From positions 310,001-374,000 of the forward strand of contig NZ_JACHMK010000001.1 of assembly GCF_014208035.1 (NCBI RefSeq): a stretch of DNA of 64,000 nucleotides, read 5' to 3'. Origin of the DNA: Schaalia hyovaginalis (GTDB lineage: Bacteria; Actinomycetota; Actinomycetes; Actinomycetales; Actinomycetaceae). Each line of letters opens with the position of its first letter. The stretch's first letter is position 1. Below the pieces are notes generated by a model. It had not been told where the DNA came from, did no database searches, and saw only the letters and a list, made by a program, of their open reading frames with translations. Both the position numbers and the translations under genes were made by a program. Of the stretch, positions 35,501 through 44,120 are shown piece after piece.

Positions 35501-36712
35501 ATGGGACAACGACGACCTCGGCGAAAAGGAACCGGATCCATCTATCGCAACTCGCGCGGCCAATGGGTGGCAGCGATCGACGTGGGATGGTCGGCAAACG
35601 GCAAGCGACGTCGGCTCACCTTCAAGGCGCGAACAGAATCCGAAGTGCGCGCCCGACTCGCTCACGCACAACAACGTATCGCGGTGGAAGGCCCGACGGC
35701 ATCCTTCGCGTCGATCAGCCTGAAGCGATGGGCGGACGAATGGCTTGAACACAGGCAACGCCTCGTCCGACCCGGCACCTTTGTTTCAGACCAGTCCTCG
35801 ATCCGCAGATGGATCATTCCTATCATCGGGCACATCAGGCTCGACGTCCTCACACCGGCTGATATTCGTGCCGTCACGCGAGCTCAAGAGGAGCAAGGAC
35901 TCGCGCTCCCCACAATGCAGCGCACTCACGTCGTGCTGAAGAAGCTGCTCGCCGACGCCGTGGCCGAGGGATACCAGGTTAGTCACCGGACCCGCGACGC
36001 AAGCAGTCCGGGCGCTGGGACATCCCCCCGCCAAGCCCTGAGCGTCGAAGAAGCCATGCGGATTCTCGACATCGCCAAGGCTCGTCCCGACAGCTCACGA
36101 TGGATCGCCGCCCTCGTCGAAGGACTCAGGCCCGCCGAAGCACTCGGACTCACGTGGGACCAGATCGACCTCGATACGGAAACAATGATCCTCGCCTGGC
36201 AGCTCAAAGCCCTGCCGTATAGGAGGCACAGAGAGCCGACGAGTGGCTTCCGTGTTCCCAGAGGCTTCGAATACCGGCACCTCGAAGGCGCCTACCACCT
36301 CGTGCGCCCCAAGACCCGTGCCGGCACCCGCGTCGTACCCCTCGCCCCCGCCCTCGTCGATGCACTGAAGAGCTGGAAGGGACGAGCTCCCTCGCCGCAC
36401 GACCTCGTGTGGCCGAGGGAGAACGGATCACCACGATCTGCGGAATTCGACCGTGGGCAGTGGTACGAGATCGTTGACGAGGCAGGGGTCAAGGTGACGC
36501 TGCCCGATGGAACGAGAAGACGCCCCCTGCTCTACGAAGCGCGTCACACAGCGGCCACACTCCTCCTCGCCAGCGGCGTCGACGAGACCACGATCAAAGC
36601 GATCCTCGGTCACTCAACGATTCTCAGCACCCAGACCTACCTCCACACCGACCGCACCCGGACCCGCGCAGCGCTTGCCGCGTCGGCTGAAATGCTCGGG
36701 CTCGGAAGGTAA
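35501..36712 (+). CDS. tyrosine recombinase, probable pglX invertase
   Basis: A 403-residue integrase-family recombinase. The N-terminal about 60 residues (RRKGTGSIYRNSRGQW) form an AP2-like arm-binding domain, followed by a SAM-like core-binding domain. The catalytic residues are visible: Arg in GLRPAEALGL, Arg-His in ARHTAATLL, His in ILGHS and Tyr in TQTYLHTD. Start candidates are ATG at 35492, 35495 and 35501; upstream in-frame codons run into the repeat arm. There is no excisionase, replication or phage gene beside it, so it most likely serves the adjacent inverted repeat rather than a prophage. Confidence 0.85.
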   Translation: MGQRRPRRKGTGSIYRNSRGQWVAAIDVGWSANGKRRRLTFKARTESEVRARLAHAQQRIAVEGPTASFASISLKRWADEWLEHRQRLVRPGTFVSDQSSIRRWIIPIIGHIRLDVLTPADIRAVTRAQEEQGLALPTMQRTHVVLKKLLADAVAEGYQVSHRTRDASSPGAGTSPRQALSVEEAMRILDIAKARPDSSRWIAALVEGLRPAEALGLTWDQIDLDTETMILAWQLKALPYRRHREPTSGFRVPRGFEYRHLEGAYHLVRPKTRAGTRVVPLAPALVDALKSWKGRAPSPHDLVWPRENGSPRSAEFDRGQWYEIVDEAGVKVTLPDGTRRRPLLYEARHTAATLLLASGVDETTIKAILGHSTILSTQTYLHTDRTRTRAALAASAEMLGLGR

Positions 36713-36729
36713 CCTTGAACCCGCACACC

Positions 36730-36750
36730 GGCTACCCGAATGGCTACCCC
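36730..36750. repeat. double GGCTACCC site downstream of the recombinase gene
   Basis: Partner of 35449-35469 in the same orientation, 1281 bases away. It overlaps the first possible codons of the pglX C-terminal gene. Confidence 0.6.
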
Positions 36751-36790
36751 GAGAGCTTTTTTCTCTGATGAACACGGGAACAGCCGTCCG

Positions 36791-37759
36791 ATGAACACTC
36801 GCGAGGTATCAGTGAAGACTCTCGAAGACATCGTCGCCCAGCACCGCGAGGAATGGAAACAGCGTTCCCTCGAACAGCAGCGACTCGAAATCGAGAACAA
36901 TGAAGCGGTTGCGAAACTCTACGGCCTCGAGGACGAAGTGCCCTCCTACGTGCCCCTCGAACGAGTCTCGCTCACCAACAACTCAGCCTTCCGGTGGCCG
37001 AACAAAACGCCCGAAGAACGCGACGTCCTCTTCGACCAATCCGCAATCATCGACCTCATCTCCTACGCCGTCGGATGCATGCTCGGCCGCTACAGCCTCG
37101 ACGCCCCCGGACTGATCCTCGCTGACCAGGGATCCACCCTCGAGGACTACCTGGAGAAGATCCCCTCGCCGACCTTCATGCCCGACGCCGACAATGTCAT
37201 TCCCATGCTCGACGCCGACTGGTTCGAAGACGACATCGTCGAACGATTCCGACTCTTCCTCCGCACCGTCTTCGGCGAGGAGCACTTCGAAGCGAACCTC
37301 CGCTACATCGTCGATCTCCTGGGCCTGAAGAACCTGCGCGAGTACTTCGTCAAGCCCGGAAAGAGGGGCGCCTCCTCGAAGTTTTACGACGACCACGTGC
37401 AGCGCTACAAGAAACGTCCGATTTACTGGCTCTTCTCCAGCCCCAAGGGCTCGTTCAACGCACTCATCTACATGCACCGCTACACGCCCTCGACGGTGTC
37501 CCGAGTCCTCACCTACCTCCGCGAGTACGTGACGAAGCTCGAGTCCGCACTCGCCCGTGCCGAGCGCGACAATGATGCGAAAGAAGCGGATCGTCTGCGC
37601 GCCGTCCTCATCGAACTCAACGAGTACGAGCACGACGTCCTCTTCCCCACAGCGACAAAGAACATCGAAATCGACCTCGACGACGGCGTGCGCACCAACT
37701 ACCCGAAGTTCGGGGATGCGCTCAAGCGGATCAAAGGGCTCGAAAAGGCGGAAGACTGA
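36791..37759 (+). CDS. detached C-terminal domain of PglX
   Basis: About 322 residues. The sequence matches what normally forms the last quarter of type 1 BREX PglX: YAVGCMLGRYSLDAPGLILA, the TLEDYLEKIPSPTF and DNVIPMLD blocks, RPIYWLFSSPKGSFNALIYM and the closing DDGVRTNYPKFGDALK. The methyltransferase motifs are absent. The start is uncertain: ATG at 36740 lies in the GGCTACCC repeat, ATG at 36791 is plausible, and GTG at 36812 has the best site (GAGG, five bases). With the stop of pglX at 34271, PglX appears split into two proteins that must associate. The rhuM-like gene follows after 21 bases. Confidence 0.85.
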   Translation: MNTREVSVKTLEDIVAQHREEWKQRSLEQQRLEIENNEAVAKLYGLEDEVPSYVPLERVSLTNNSAFRWPNKTPEERDVLFDQSAIIDLISYAVGCMLGRYSLDAPGLILADQGSTLEDYLEKIPSPTFMPDADNVIPMLDADWFEDDIVERFRLFLRTVFGEEHFEANLRYIVDLLGLKNLREYFVKPGKRGASSKFYDDHVQRYKKRPIYWLFSSPKGSFNALIYMHRYTPSTVSRVLTYLREYVTKLESALARAERDNDAKEADRLRAVLIELNEYEHDVLFPTATKNIEIDLDDGVRTNYPKFGDALKRIKGLEKAED

Positions 37760-37780
37760 CCGAGAACGAGGAGTGAGCGG

Positions 37781-38779
37781 ATGAGCGGCGAGGTGATCCT
37801 CTACAACGCCGACGACGGGGCGCAGATGCAACTGCGCGCCTCGGAAGGAACGGTATGGCTGACTCAAGCCGAAATGGCGGAGCTGTATGGAACCTCGATC
37901 CCCAACGTTGCTCAGATCATCGGACGCGTTCTTAAGGACGGAGAAGTCACCGAAGCAACTATTCACTCAGAGTTAATAGTTCGTCGAGAAGGCGAGCGAG
38001 ACGTCCGCCGGCAGCTCAAGGTCTACAACCTCGACATGATCCTTGCTGTCGGCTACCGCGTGACGACTCCTCGTGCAGTCCAGTTCCGGCAGTGGGCGAC
38101 GAGCATCCTCAAGGACTACCTCGTCAAGGGCTTCGCCATGGACGACGCGAAGCTCAAGGGTTCGGACAGCTGGGACTACTTCGACGAGTGGTTGGAGCGC
38201 ATTCGCGCCATCCGCGCCTCGGAGAAGCGCTTCTACCAGAAAGTCCGCGACCTCTACACGACGGCAATCGACTACGACCCGTCGAGCGACGCGGCGAAGG
38301 CGTTCTTCGCGAAGGTCCAGAACAAGATGCTCTGGGCGGTGACGGGGCACACCGCTGCGGAGATCATCTACCTGCGCTCCGACCCCACGGCCTCGAACAT
38401 GGGCCTCACCTCGTGGAGCGGAAGCGTCGTGCGCAAGCGCGACGTGACGACCGCCAAGAACTACCTCCAGACGACCGAGATCTCAGAACTCGACCGCATC
38501 GTCACCATGTACCTGGACTACGCAGAGGACCAGGCGAAGCGCCGACAGACGATGACGATGCGCGAGTGGGAGGAACGCCTCGACGCCTTCCTCAGCTTCA
38601 ACGAGCGCGAACTCCTCACTCACTCCGGCACAGTGCGCGCGAAGGTCGCCAAGGCACTCGCCGAAGAACGCTACGACGCATTCGATGCCGAACGACGACA
38701 CCAGCAGGCGATCGCCGCCGACGAAGACGACGCCCGAATCCTCCGAGAACTCGAGCAGAAGACGGAGAACCGCGAATGA
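37781..38779 (+). CDS. RhuM-family protein inside the BREX operon
   Basis: A 332-residue protein of the RhuM family (named from a Salmonella pathogenicity island). The N-terminus has the family pattern VWLTQAEMAELYGTS and the KVYNLDMILAVGYRV block; a helical C-terminus follows. GAGGAG lies upstream of the ATG and the TGA overlaps the pglZ start as ATGA, so it is translated with the BREX core. RhuM-like genes are frequent passengers of restriction and defence loci. Molecular function is unknown; a DNA-related regulatory or accessory defence role is inferred from the context. Confidence 0.88.
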   Translation: MSGEVILYNADDGAQMQLRASEGTVWLTQAEMAELYGTSIPNVAQIIGRVLKDGEVTEATIHSELIVRREGERDVRRQLKVYNLDMILAVGYRVTTPRAVQFRQWATSILKDYLVKGFAMDDAKLKGSDSWDYFDEWLERIRAIRASEKRFYQKVRDLYTTAIDYDPSSDAAKAFFAKVQNKMLWAVTGHTAAEIIYLRSDPTASNMGLTSWSGSVVRKRDVTTAKNYLQTTEISELDRIVTMYLDYAEDQAKRRQTMTMREWEERLDAFLSFNERELLTHSGTVRAKVAKALAEERYDAFDAERRHQQAIAADEDDARILRELEQKTENRE

Positions 38780-41262
38780 GCGACCAAATCACCCGCCACC
38801 TGCGCCAACGCTTCGAAACGCAGCGGATCCTCTTCTGGCACGACGCCGCGGGCGACTACGCCGACAGTGCGGAACAGCTCGTTCCCGAGGACGTCACGCT
38901 TCTGCGTGTCCAAGGCGACGAATTCGGCATCAAGCACCGCCTGCTCACCGACCAGGAGAGCAAGTACCTCGTCTACCGCACAGGAGAAATCCCCGCTGGG
39001 ACCGGTGACTGGCTGCTCGATCAAGAACTCACCCACGGCATCTTCGTCGCCGACAAGACCGCGATCATCCAGCAGGAACTCGGGATCGAAAACCCGCACC
39101 TCCTCCCCATCATCGAAGCCCACCCGAAGTTCTTCGCAGCGGCCACTCGCAAGCAGGCGCTCGAAAAGCTCCACATCGACGGCGACGACCCCGCACTCCT
39201 CCGAGCCAAGATGTGCCAGGTGCTCCTCAAATCCGCTAGTCACCGGCTCTCCGACATCATGCGGGAAATCCTCCTCGAGGCCGCAGACTCCAAACACGCG
39301 AAGATCGACGACCTCACAGCCTACGGCCTCGACGAATTCTTCTGGGCGGGGCTGCACGACATCTACGGATACCGGAGCGACGCGCCGACCGTCGACGACT
39401 TCATCCTGTGGATCTTCGCCCGAGCAATGGACGACTTCGCCTCGGATACCCCCGACGCCTACCGGAACATCCGCAACGACTACCGGAGCCTCATCTACGA
39501 CGTGCGCACGCGCGAGGCCATGAAGGCTCTCGCGACTCGAGCTGCCAAGGATCTCGGCGTCACCGCCAAGATCGAGAACCGGAGTCTCGATGACCTCCAA
39601 GACCAGACGACCTTCCAGGAGATCGAGCAGAAGATCGTCGCCGAGCTCGCGGCCGCGATCGCCGAACGGACGATAGGCCCACGCGACGTCGAGACCATCG
39701 TCCGTCGTCGACGCGACGGTCTCTGGTACGACACGTACGAGCCGCTCTACACCGCGCTTCAAAGCGCCGCCGAGCTGCTCGCCGCCATCGCCGCACTCCC
39801 CGACACCATCGACTCAGTCGCTGAAGGACTGACGACGTACCAGTCCGAGTGGTTCCGAATCGACCAGCACTACCGCCATTTCATCGTCGCCGGGAGATCC
39901 GCCGAATACCAGAAACCCCTCATCGCCCTCAAGGCCGAAATCGACAAGCAGTACGCGAACCGGTACCTCTACGCCCTCGGAAGCGCCTGGCAGGCCGTCC
40001 TCGACACTCTTCACGAGTGGAAGACGCCCGTCTTGCCCCCCCAACGGCGCTTCTTCGACGAGCGCGTTGCGCCGATCCTCAGCGGCGGCCGCTCGAAAGC
40101 CGTCGTCATCATCTCCGACGCCCTTCGCTACGAGATCGCAGAAGAGCTCGCCTCGAAGATCCGCTCCGAAGATCGCTACAACGCCGAACTCGGCGCCGTC
40201 CTCGGCTCCCTCCCCAGCTACACGCAGCTCGGGATGGCGGCTCTCCTGCCGCATTCGAGCCTCGAGATCGACCCGAGCAGCACGCCCGTCTTCGCAGACG
40301 GGCACCGCACCGACGGCACGGTGAACCGGGCGAAGATCCTGCAGACCGTCAAAGGAACCGCGATCGGCGCTCAAAACGTGCTCACCATGCCGATCGAGGA
40401 CCTGCGCGAGCTCTACAAGGCCAACCAGGTCGTTTACGTCTACCACAACGTCATCGACGCGACCGGCGACGACGCGACGACCGAACAGGGAGTCTTCGAA
40501 GCCGCCAACAGGGCGATGAACGAGATCATCCAGCTCCTCAAGCGATGGACCAGCGCCAACGCGACCAACATCCTCGTCACCGCCGACCACGGATTCCTCT
40601 ATCAGGACATTCCGCTCGAGCAGTCCTACTTCCTCTCCGAAAAGCCCCAGGGCGCCCAGGTGAGCTACTCGACCCGCCGATTCGCCCTCGGCAAGAAGCT
40701 GCACCCGTCCTCGTCCTTCATGACCTTCACCGCAGCACAGGCAGGGCTCACCGGGGACCTCGACATCCAGATCCCCAAGTCCATCCATCGGATCCCGCAG
40801 CCCGGGAAAGGCACACGATACGTCCACGGCGGAGCCTCCCTCCAAGAAATCGTCGTACCCGTCATCGCGGTGAACAAGAAGCGCAAGAGCGACGTCCGAA
40901 CCGTCGCCGTCGACCTCATGCCGGAAACCGACAAGATCACGACGGGACAGCTCGCCATCAAGCTCGTTCAGCGCGAGGCGATCACCGACAAGATCCAACC
41001 GCTGCGCGTGCGCCTCGGCCTCTACATCGGCGACGTCCTCATCTCCGATCAGCCGATCCTCACCTTCGACTCGACCTCCGAGAACCAGCACGATCGGTAT
41101 CAGAGCGCCGTCCTCTACCTCACCCAGGACGCAGACGAGTACAACCGCCGCGGCGTCGAACTCCGACTCGAAGAGCCGATCCCCAACACCACGCAATGGC
41201 GCACCTTCTCGACCGCGAACTACACGCTGCGGCGATCGTTCACGACCGACTTCGACTTCTAG
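38776..41262 (+). CDS. pglZ: BREX phosphatase-like protein PglZ
   Basis: An 828-residue protein of BREX-1 PglZ length. The alkaline-phosphatase-like core shows metal-site residues in VVIISDALRYEIAEEL (Asp448) and TADHGFLYQD (Asp604, His605). The start ATG at 38776 overlaps the rhuM-like stop as ATGA; a longer frame upstream is only the shifted reading of that gene. PglZ is an essential BREX core component, reported as a metal-dependent hydrolase. brxL starts 10 bases downstream. Confidence 0.95.
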   Translation: MSDQITRHLRQRFETQRILFWHDAAGDYADSAEQLVPEDVTLLRVQGDEFGIKHRLLTDQESKYLVYRTGEIPAGTGDWLLDQELTHGIFVADKTAIIQQELGIENPHLLPIIEAHPKFFAAATRKQALEKLHIDGDDPALLRAKMCQVLLKSASHRLSDIMREILLEAADSKHAKIDDLTAYGLDEFFWAGLHDIYGYRSDAPTVDDFILWIFARAMDDFASDTPDAYRNIRNDYRSLIYDVRTREAMKALATRAAKDLGVTAKIENRSLDDLQDQTTFQEIEQKIVAELAAAIAERTIGPRDVETIVRRRRDGLWYDTYEPLYTALQSAAELLAAIAALPDTIDSVAEGLTTYQSEWFRIDQHYRHFIVAGRSAEYQKPLIALKAEIDKQYANRYLYALGSAWQAVLDTLHEWKTPVLPPQRRFFDERVAPILSGGRSKAVVIISDALRYEIAEELASKIRSEDRYNAELGAVLGSLPSYTQLGMAALLPHSSLEIDPSSTPVFADGHRTDGTVNRAKILQTVKGTAIGAQNVLTMPIEDLRELYKANQVVYVYHNVIDATGDDATTEQGVFEAANRAMNEIIQLLKRWTSANATNILVTADHGFLYQDIPLEQSYFLSEKPQGAQVSYSTRRFALGKKLHPSSSFMTFTAAQAGLTGDLDIQIPKSIHRIPQPGKGTRYVHGGASLQEIVVPVIAVNKKRKSDVRTVAVDLMPETDKITTGQLAIKLVQREAITDKIQPLRVRLGLYIGDVLISDQPILTFDSTSENQHDRYQSAVLYLTQDADEYNRRGVELRLEEPIPNTTQWRTFSTANYTLRRSFTTDFDF

Positions 41263-41271
41263 GAGACTGCG

Positions 41272-43479
41272 ATGAGCACCCTCGACGACGCCCTCGACGC
41301 GATGAACGCACCCGACCCGGCACCGCAGTCGGCCGCGGCACCCGTCAAATCCGCCCTCGATGAGAAGATCAACGCGCAGTTCGCCGGCGCGGTCGTCCGC
41401 AAGGACCTCGTCAAAGCCGTCCGCGGCAACGCGGTCGTCCCCTCCTACGTCCTCGAATACCTCCTCGGCCAGTACGCCACCTCCGACGACGAATCGACGA
41501 TCGTCGCCGGAATCGATGCCGTCCGCAAGATCCTCGCGGCCCACTACGTCAACCGGAACGAGCACATGCTCGCGAAATCCGAGATCCGCCGGAAAGGCCG
41601 CCACCGCGTCATCGACAAGGTCACCGTCACCCTCAACGAGAAGAACGACGTCCACGAGGCCGCTTTCGAGAATCTTCAGATCAAGGGAGTGATCGTCGAC
41701 GATGCCACAGTGACGAGGAACCCGAAGCTCCTCGTCGGCGGCGTGTGGTGCATCTGCGATATCGAGTATTTCCACTCCGATGACGCGAAAGCCGTGCCGT
41801 GGATCCTCGCCTCGCTCAAGCCGATCCAGGTTGCGGCCGTCGACATCGAGCAATACCTCCAAGCGCGCAGCGCCTTCTCCACCGAGGAGTGGATCGACCT
41901 CCTCATGCAGTCGATCGGCCTCAACCCCGAGCAATTCAGCGACCGGGGCAAGCTCATCGCCCTCACACGACTCATCCCTTTCGTCGAGCGTAACTACAAC
42001 CTCGTCGAACTCGGGCCGAAGGGCACCGGCAAATCGCACACCTTCAGCGAATTCTCGCCGAACGGAATCCTCATCTCCGGCGGCGAGGTCACCGTCGCGA
42101 AGCTCTTCGTCAACAATGCGAGCGGACGCATCGGGCTCGTCGGCTACTGGGACTGCGTCGCCTTCGACGAGTTCGCTGCAAACAAGCGGACCGACCAGAA
42201 CCTCGTCAACGTCATGAAGAACTACCTCGCGAACAAGTCCTTCTCGCGGGGCACGAGCATCTACGGCGCCGAGGCTTCGATGGCGTTCATCGGCAACACG
42301 ACGCACACGGTCCCGTACATGCTGAAGAACTCCGACCTATTCGACGAGCTCCCCGACTCCTACCGAGACCCGGCCTGGCTCGACCGCATCCACCACTACA
42401 TCCCGGGCTGGGAGGTCGCGCCCATCCGCACCGAGATGTTCTCGCTTGGATACGGCTTCGTCGTCGACTACCTCGCCGAGATCCTCCGGGCGAAGCGCAG
42501 CGAGGACTACTCCGACAAGTACAAGGCCTACTTCGCCCTCGACCCGTCCCTCTCGACCCGGGACCAAGACGCGATACGCAAGACCTTCTCCGGACTGATG
42601 AAGCTCATTCATCCGACCGGTCAGGCCTCTGAGGAGGACACTCGCGTTCTCCTCGAATACGCCATCGAAGGGCGCAAGCGCGTCAAGGACTCGATCCTTC
42701 GAATCGACGCGACGATGCGCGACACCCCCGTCCGGTTCCGCTACTCCGACTCGACAGGGGCGTGGCACGATGTCGCCGCGCTCGAGGAGACCCAGTACCC
42801 CCACCTCTATCGGCGGGACTGGTCCGTCGCCAAGGAGGACGTCGACGGCGCGGGTCACGAAGAAGCTCCTCTCCCGGTCGGAGGCTCGTCCTCGGAGATT
42901 CCAACGGGGCCGGCGGAGACCGGAGACGCGAAGGACACGCAGGCGAACGCGACGACCGGGTCGACGGCCGCCGAGGACGCGGCCCCCACCGAGGGGCATC
43001 GCGATTTCGTCGCCGGTCAGAGGGGAGTCACCTACGAGGACGTGCTCCTGCCGTACCTGCGCGGGGCGGCGCGCATCAGGATCACCGACCCGTACATCCG
43101 GCTCAGGCACCAGGGGCGCAACCTCGCCGACCTTCTCAGCCTGCTCGCCGAGGCGAAGGACGACGCCGACGAAATCGACGTCGAACTCGTGACCGTGCAA
43201 GAGCCGAAGGACGAGTACAAGGTCGCGCAGATCCAGATGCTGCGTGACATCCAGCAGGCTGCGAGCGCCGTCGGCGTCCGCCTCAACGTTCGTTTCGCTG
43301 ATGCGATCCACGACCGGCGCATCGAAACCGACCACGGGTGGCGGATCGATCTGGGCAAGGGGCTCGATATCTGGCAGAAGCCGGGCGACAACCCTTACGA
43401 CTTCGCGCACAGGCACCAAAGGTTCCGGCTCGTCGGCGCATCCTTCAGCGTCCACTACCTGCGGATCACGGAGGGCTGA
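41272..43479 (+). CDS. brxL: BREX AAA+ Lon-like protein BrxL with C-terminal MIT_C-like domain
   Basis: A 735-residue protein. Walker A GPKGTGKSH is at residues 248-256, followed by the Lon-like AAA core. After about residue 520 comes an acidic, Ser/Thr/Ala-rich linker of some 60 residues, then a compact domain (about 590-735) with VLLPYLRGAARIRITDPYI and HGWRIDLGKGLDIWQ blocks that resembles the MIT_C/phospholipase-D-like domain fused to some BrxL proteins. In studied systems BrxL binds DNA as ring assemblies and is needed for phage exclusion. Last gene of the locus. Confidence 0.93.
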   Translation: MSTLDDALDAMNAPDPAPQSAAAPVKSALDEKINAQFAGAVVRKDLVKAVRGNAVVPSYVLEYLLGQYATSDDESTIVAGIDAVRKILAAHYVNRNEHMLAKSEIRRKGRHRVIDKVTVTLNEKNDVHEAAFENLQIKGVIVDDATVTRNPKLLVGGVWCICDIEYFHSDDAKAVPWILASLKPIQVAAVDIEQYLQARSAFSTEEWIDLLMQSIGLNPEQFSDRGKLIALTRLIPFVERNYNLVELGPKGTGKSHTFSEFSPNGILISGGEVTVAKLFVNNASGRIGLVGYWDCVAFDEFAANKRTDQNLVNVMKNYLANKSFSRGTSIYGAEASMAFIGNTTHTVPYMLKNSDLFDELPDSYRDPAWLDRIHHYIPGWEVAPIRTEMFSLGYGFVVDYLAEILRAKRSEDYSDKYKAYFALDPSLSTRDQDAIRKTFSGLMKLIHPTGQASEEDTRVLLEYAIEGRKRVKDSILRIDATMRDTPVRFRYSDSTGAWHDVAALEETQYPHLYRRDWSVAKEDVDGAGHEEAPLPVGGSSSEIPTGPAETGDAKDTQANATTGSTAAEDAAPTEGHRDFVAGQRGVTYEDVLLPYLRGAARIRITDPYIRLRHQGRNLADLLSLLAEAKDDADEIDVELVTVQEPKDEYKVAQIQMLRDIQQAASAVGVRLNVRFADAIHDRRIETDHGWRIDLGKGLDIWQKPGDNPYDFAHRHQRFRLVGASFSVHYLRITEG

Positions 43480-43496
43480 GATCCCTTCGACAACGC

Positions 43497-43559
43497 AAGG
43501 TGATGCTTTCGGCGGGGAAAGGTGATGCTTTCGGCGGGGAAAGGTGATGCTTTCGGCGG
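43497..43559 (+). repeat. three-copy 22-bp tandem repeat after brxL
   Basis: The unit AAGGTGATGCTTTCGGCGG occurs at 43497, 43519 and 43541 with a 22-base period. It lies between brxL and the kinase pseudogene start. There are no spacers, so it is not a CRISPR array; it may be slipped-strand amplification of a leader or binding site. Confidence 0.9.
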
Positions 43560-43580
43560 CCTTGGGGCGACAATGAGCCC

Positions 43581-44120
43581 ATGCACGCACTCCTCGCCGG
43601 ACTGACGACCCTCGACGTCATCCACGCCCTCGACCACGAGCCCAACACGACCACGAAAACGACCTGCATCGACCACGCGATGGCGGCAGGCGGCCCCGCG
43701 ACGAACGCCGCAGTCACCATCGCGGCCCTCGACGCCCTGCAGCCCGATCGGAACGCCGACGCGCCCTCGGCGGTCACCCTCCTCACGGCCCTGGGCGAGG
43801 GCGCGATCGCGAGAACTCTCGCCGAAGACCTCGCGAACTGCCGGGTCGACGTGCGCGACGCCGGCGATCCGGCATCCTCGGTGCGCGAACCCGCGATCTC
43901 CTCGATCATCGAGCACCCGGGCGGTCGCATGGTCGCCTCCACGAACGCGCGGGTCTGGGCTGGTCCGGTGGTGGCGGGGAGGGCAGCCTAAGAGACTTCG
44001 GTTGTTGAGTTGAAGGCGGTGTTGACCCTCGGTGCGGGCGATGTGTTCTGTGGGGTCTTCGCGTGCCGTGCGGTGCTGCTTCTTGTGCTGGCCTGGGTTC
44101 TGGCGTGGTCTGGGTGTTCA
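43581..44120 (+). pseudogene. PfkB-type sugar kinase pseudogene (copy B)
   Basis: Bases 43567-43951 repeat 48760-49144 (start of the intact kinase gene and its leader) with six mismatches in 385. The frame then leaves the kinase at GGTCTGGGCTGG and stops at 43991. Shortly after, near 44003-44070, a diverged piece encoding LTLGAGDVFCG reappears; this is the GAGD catalytic motif of the kinase. The middle of the gene is therefore missing. The product would lack ATP and substrate sites. Part of 43781-43968 is also present as copy A. Confidence 0.85.

Larger units (their letters stand above)
26949..43479 (+). other. type 1 BREX phage-defence locus with invertible pglX
   Basis: Gene order brxA, brxB, brxC, pglX, silent inverted pglX half, tyrosine recombinase, pglX C-terminal part, rhuM-like, pglZ, brxL. 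The six core genes are those of type 1 BREX, which methylates host DNA at a non-palindromic motif through PglX and blocks phage DNA replication. All are on the plus strand except the silent cassette, mostly with overlaps or gaps under 25 bases. Confidence 0.93.

Noticed and set aside
35501..36712. Integrated prophage or ICE marked by the recombinase
   Set aside because: No excisionase, phage structural, replication or conjugation genes flank it, and the neighbouring genes are BREX parts with an inverted repeat.
38092..38775. 228-residue extension upstream of pglZ
   Set aside because: It is the shifted reading of the rhuM-like gene; the ATGA overlap fixes the pglZ start at 38776.
43497..43559. 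CRISPR array
   Set aside because: Units are directly adjacent with only three bases between, so there are no spacers, and no cas gene is present.
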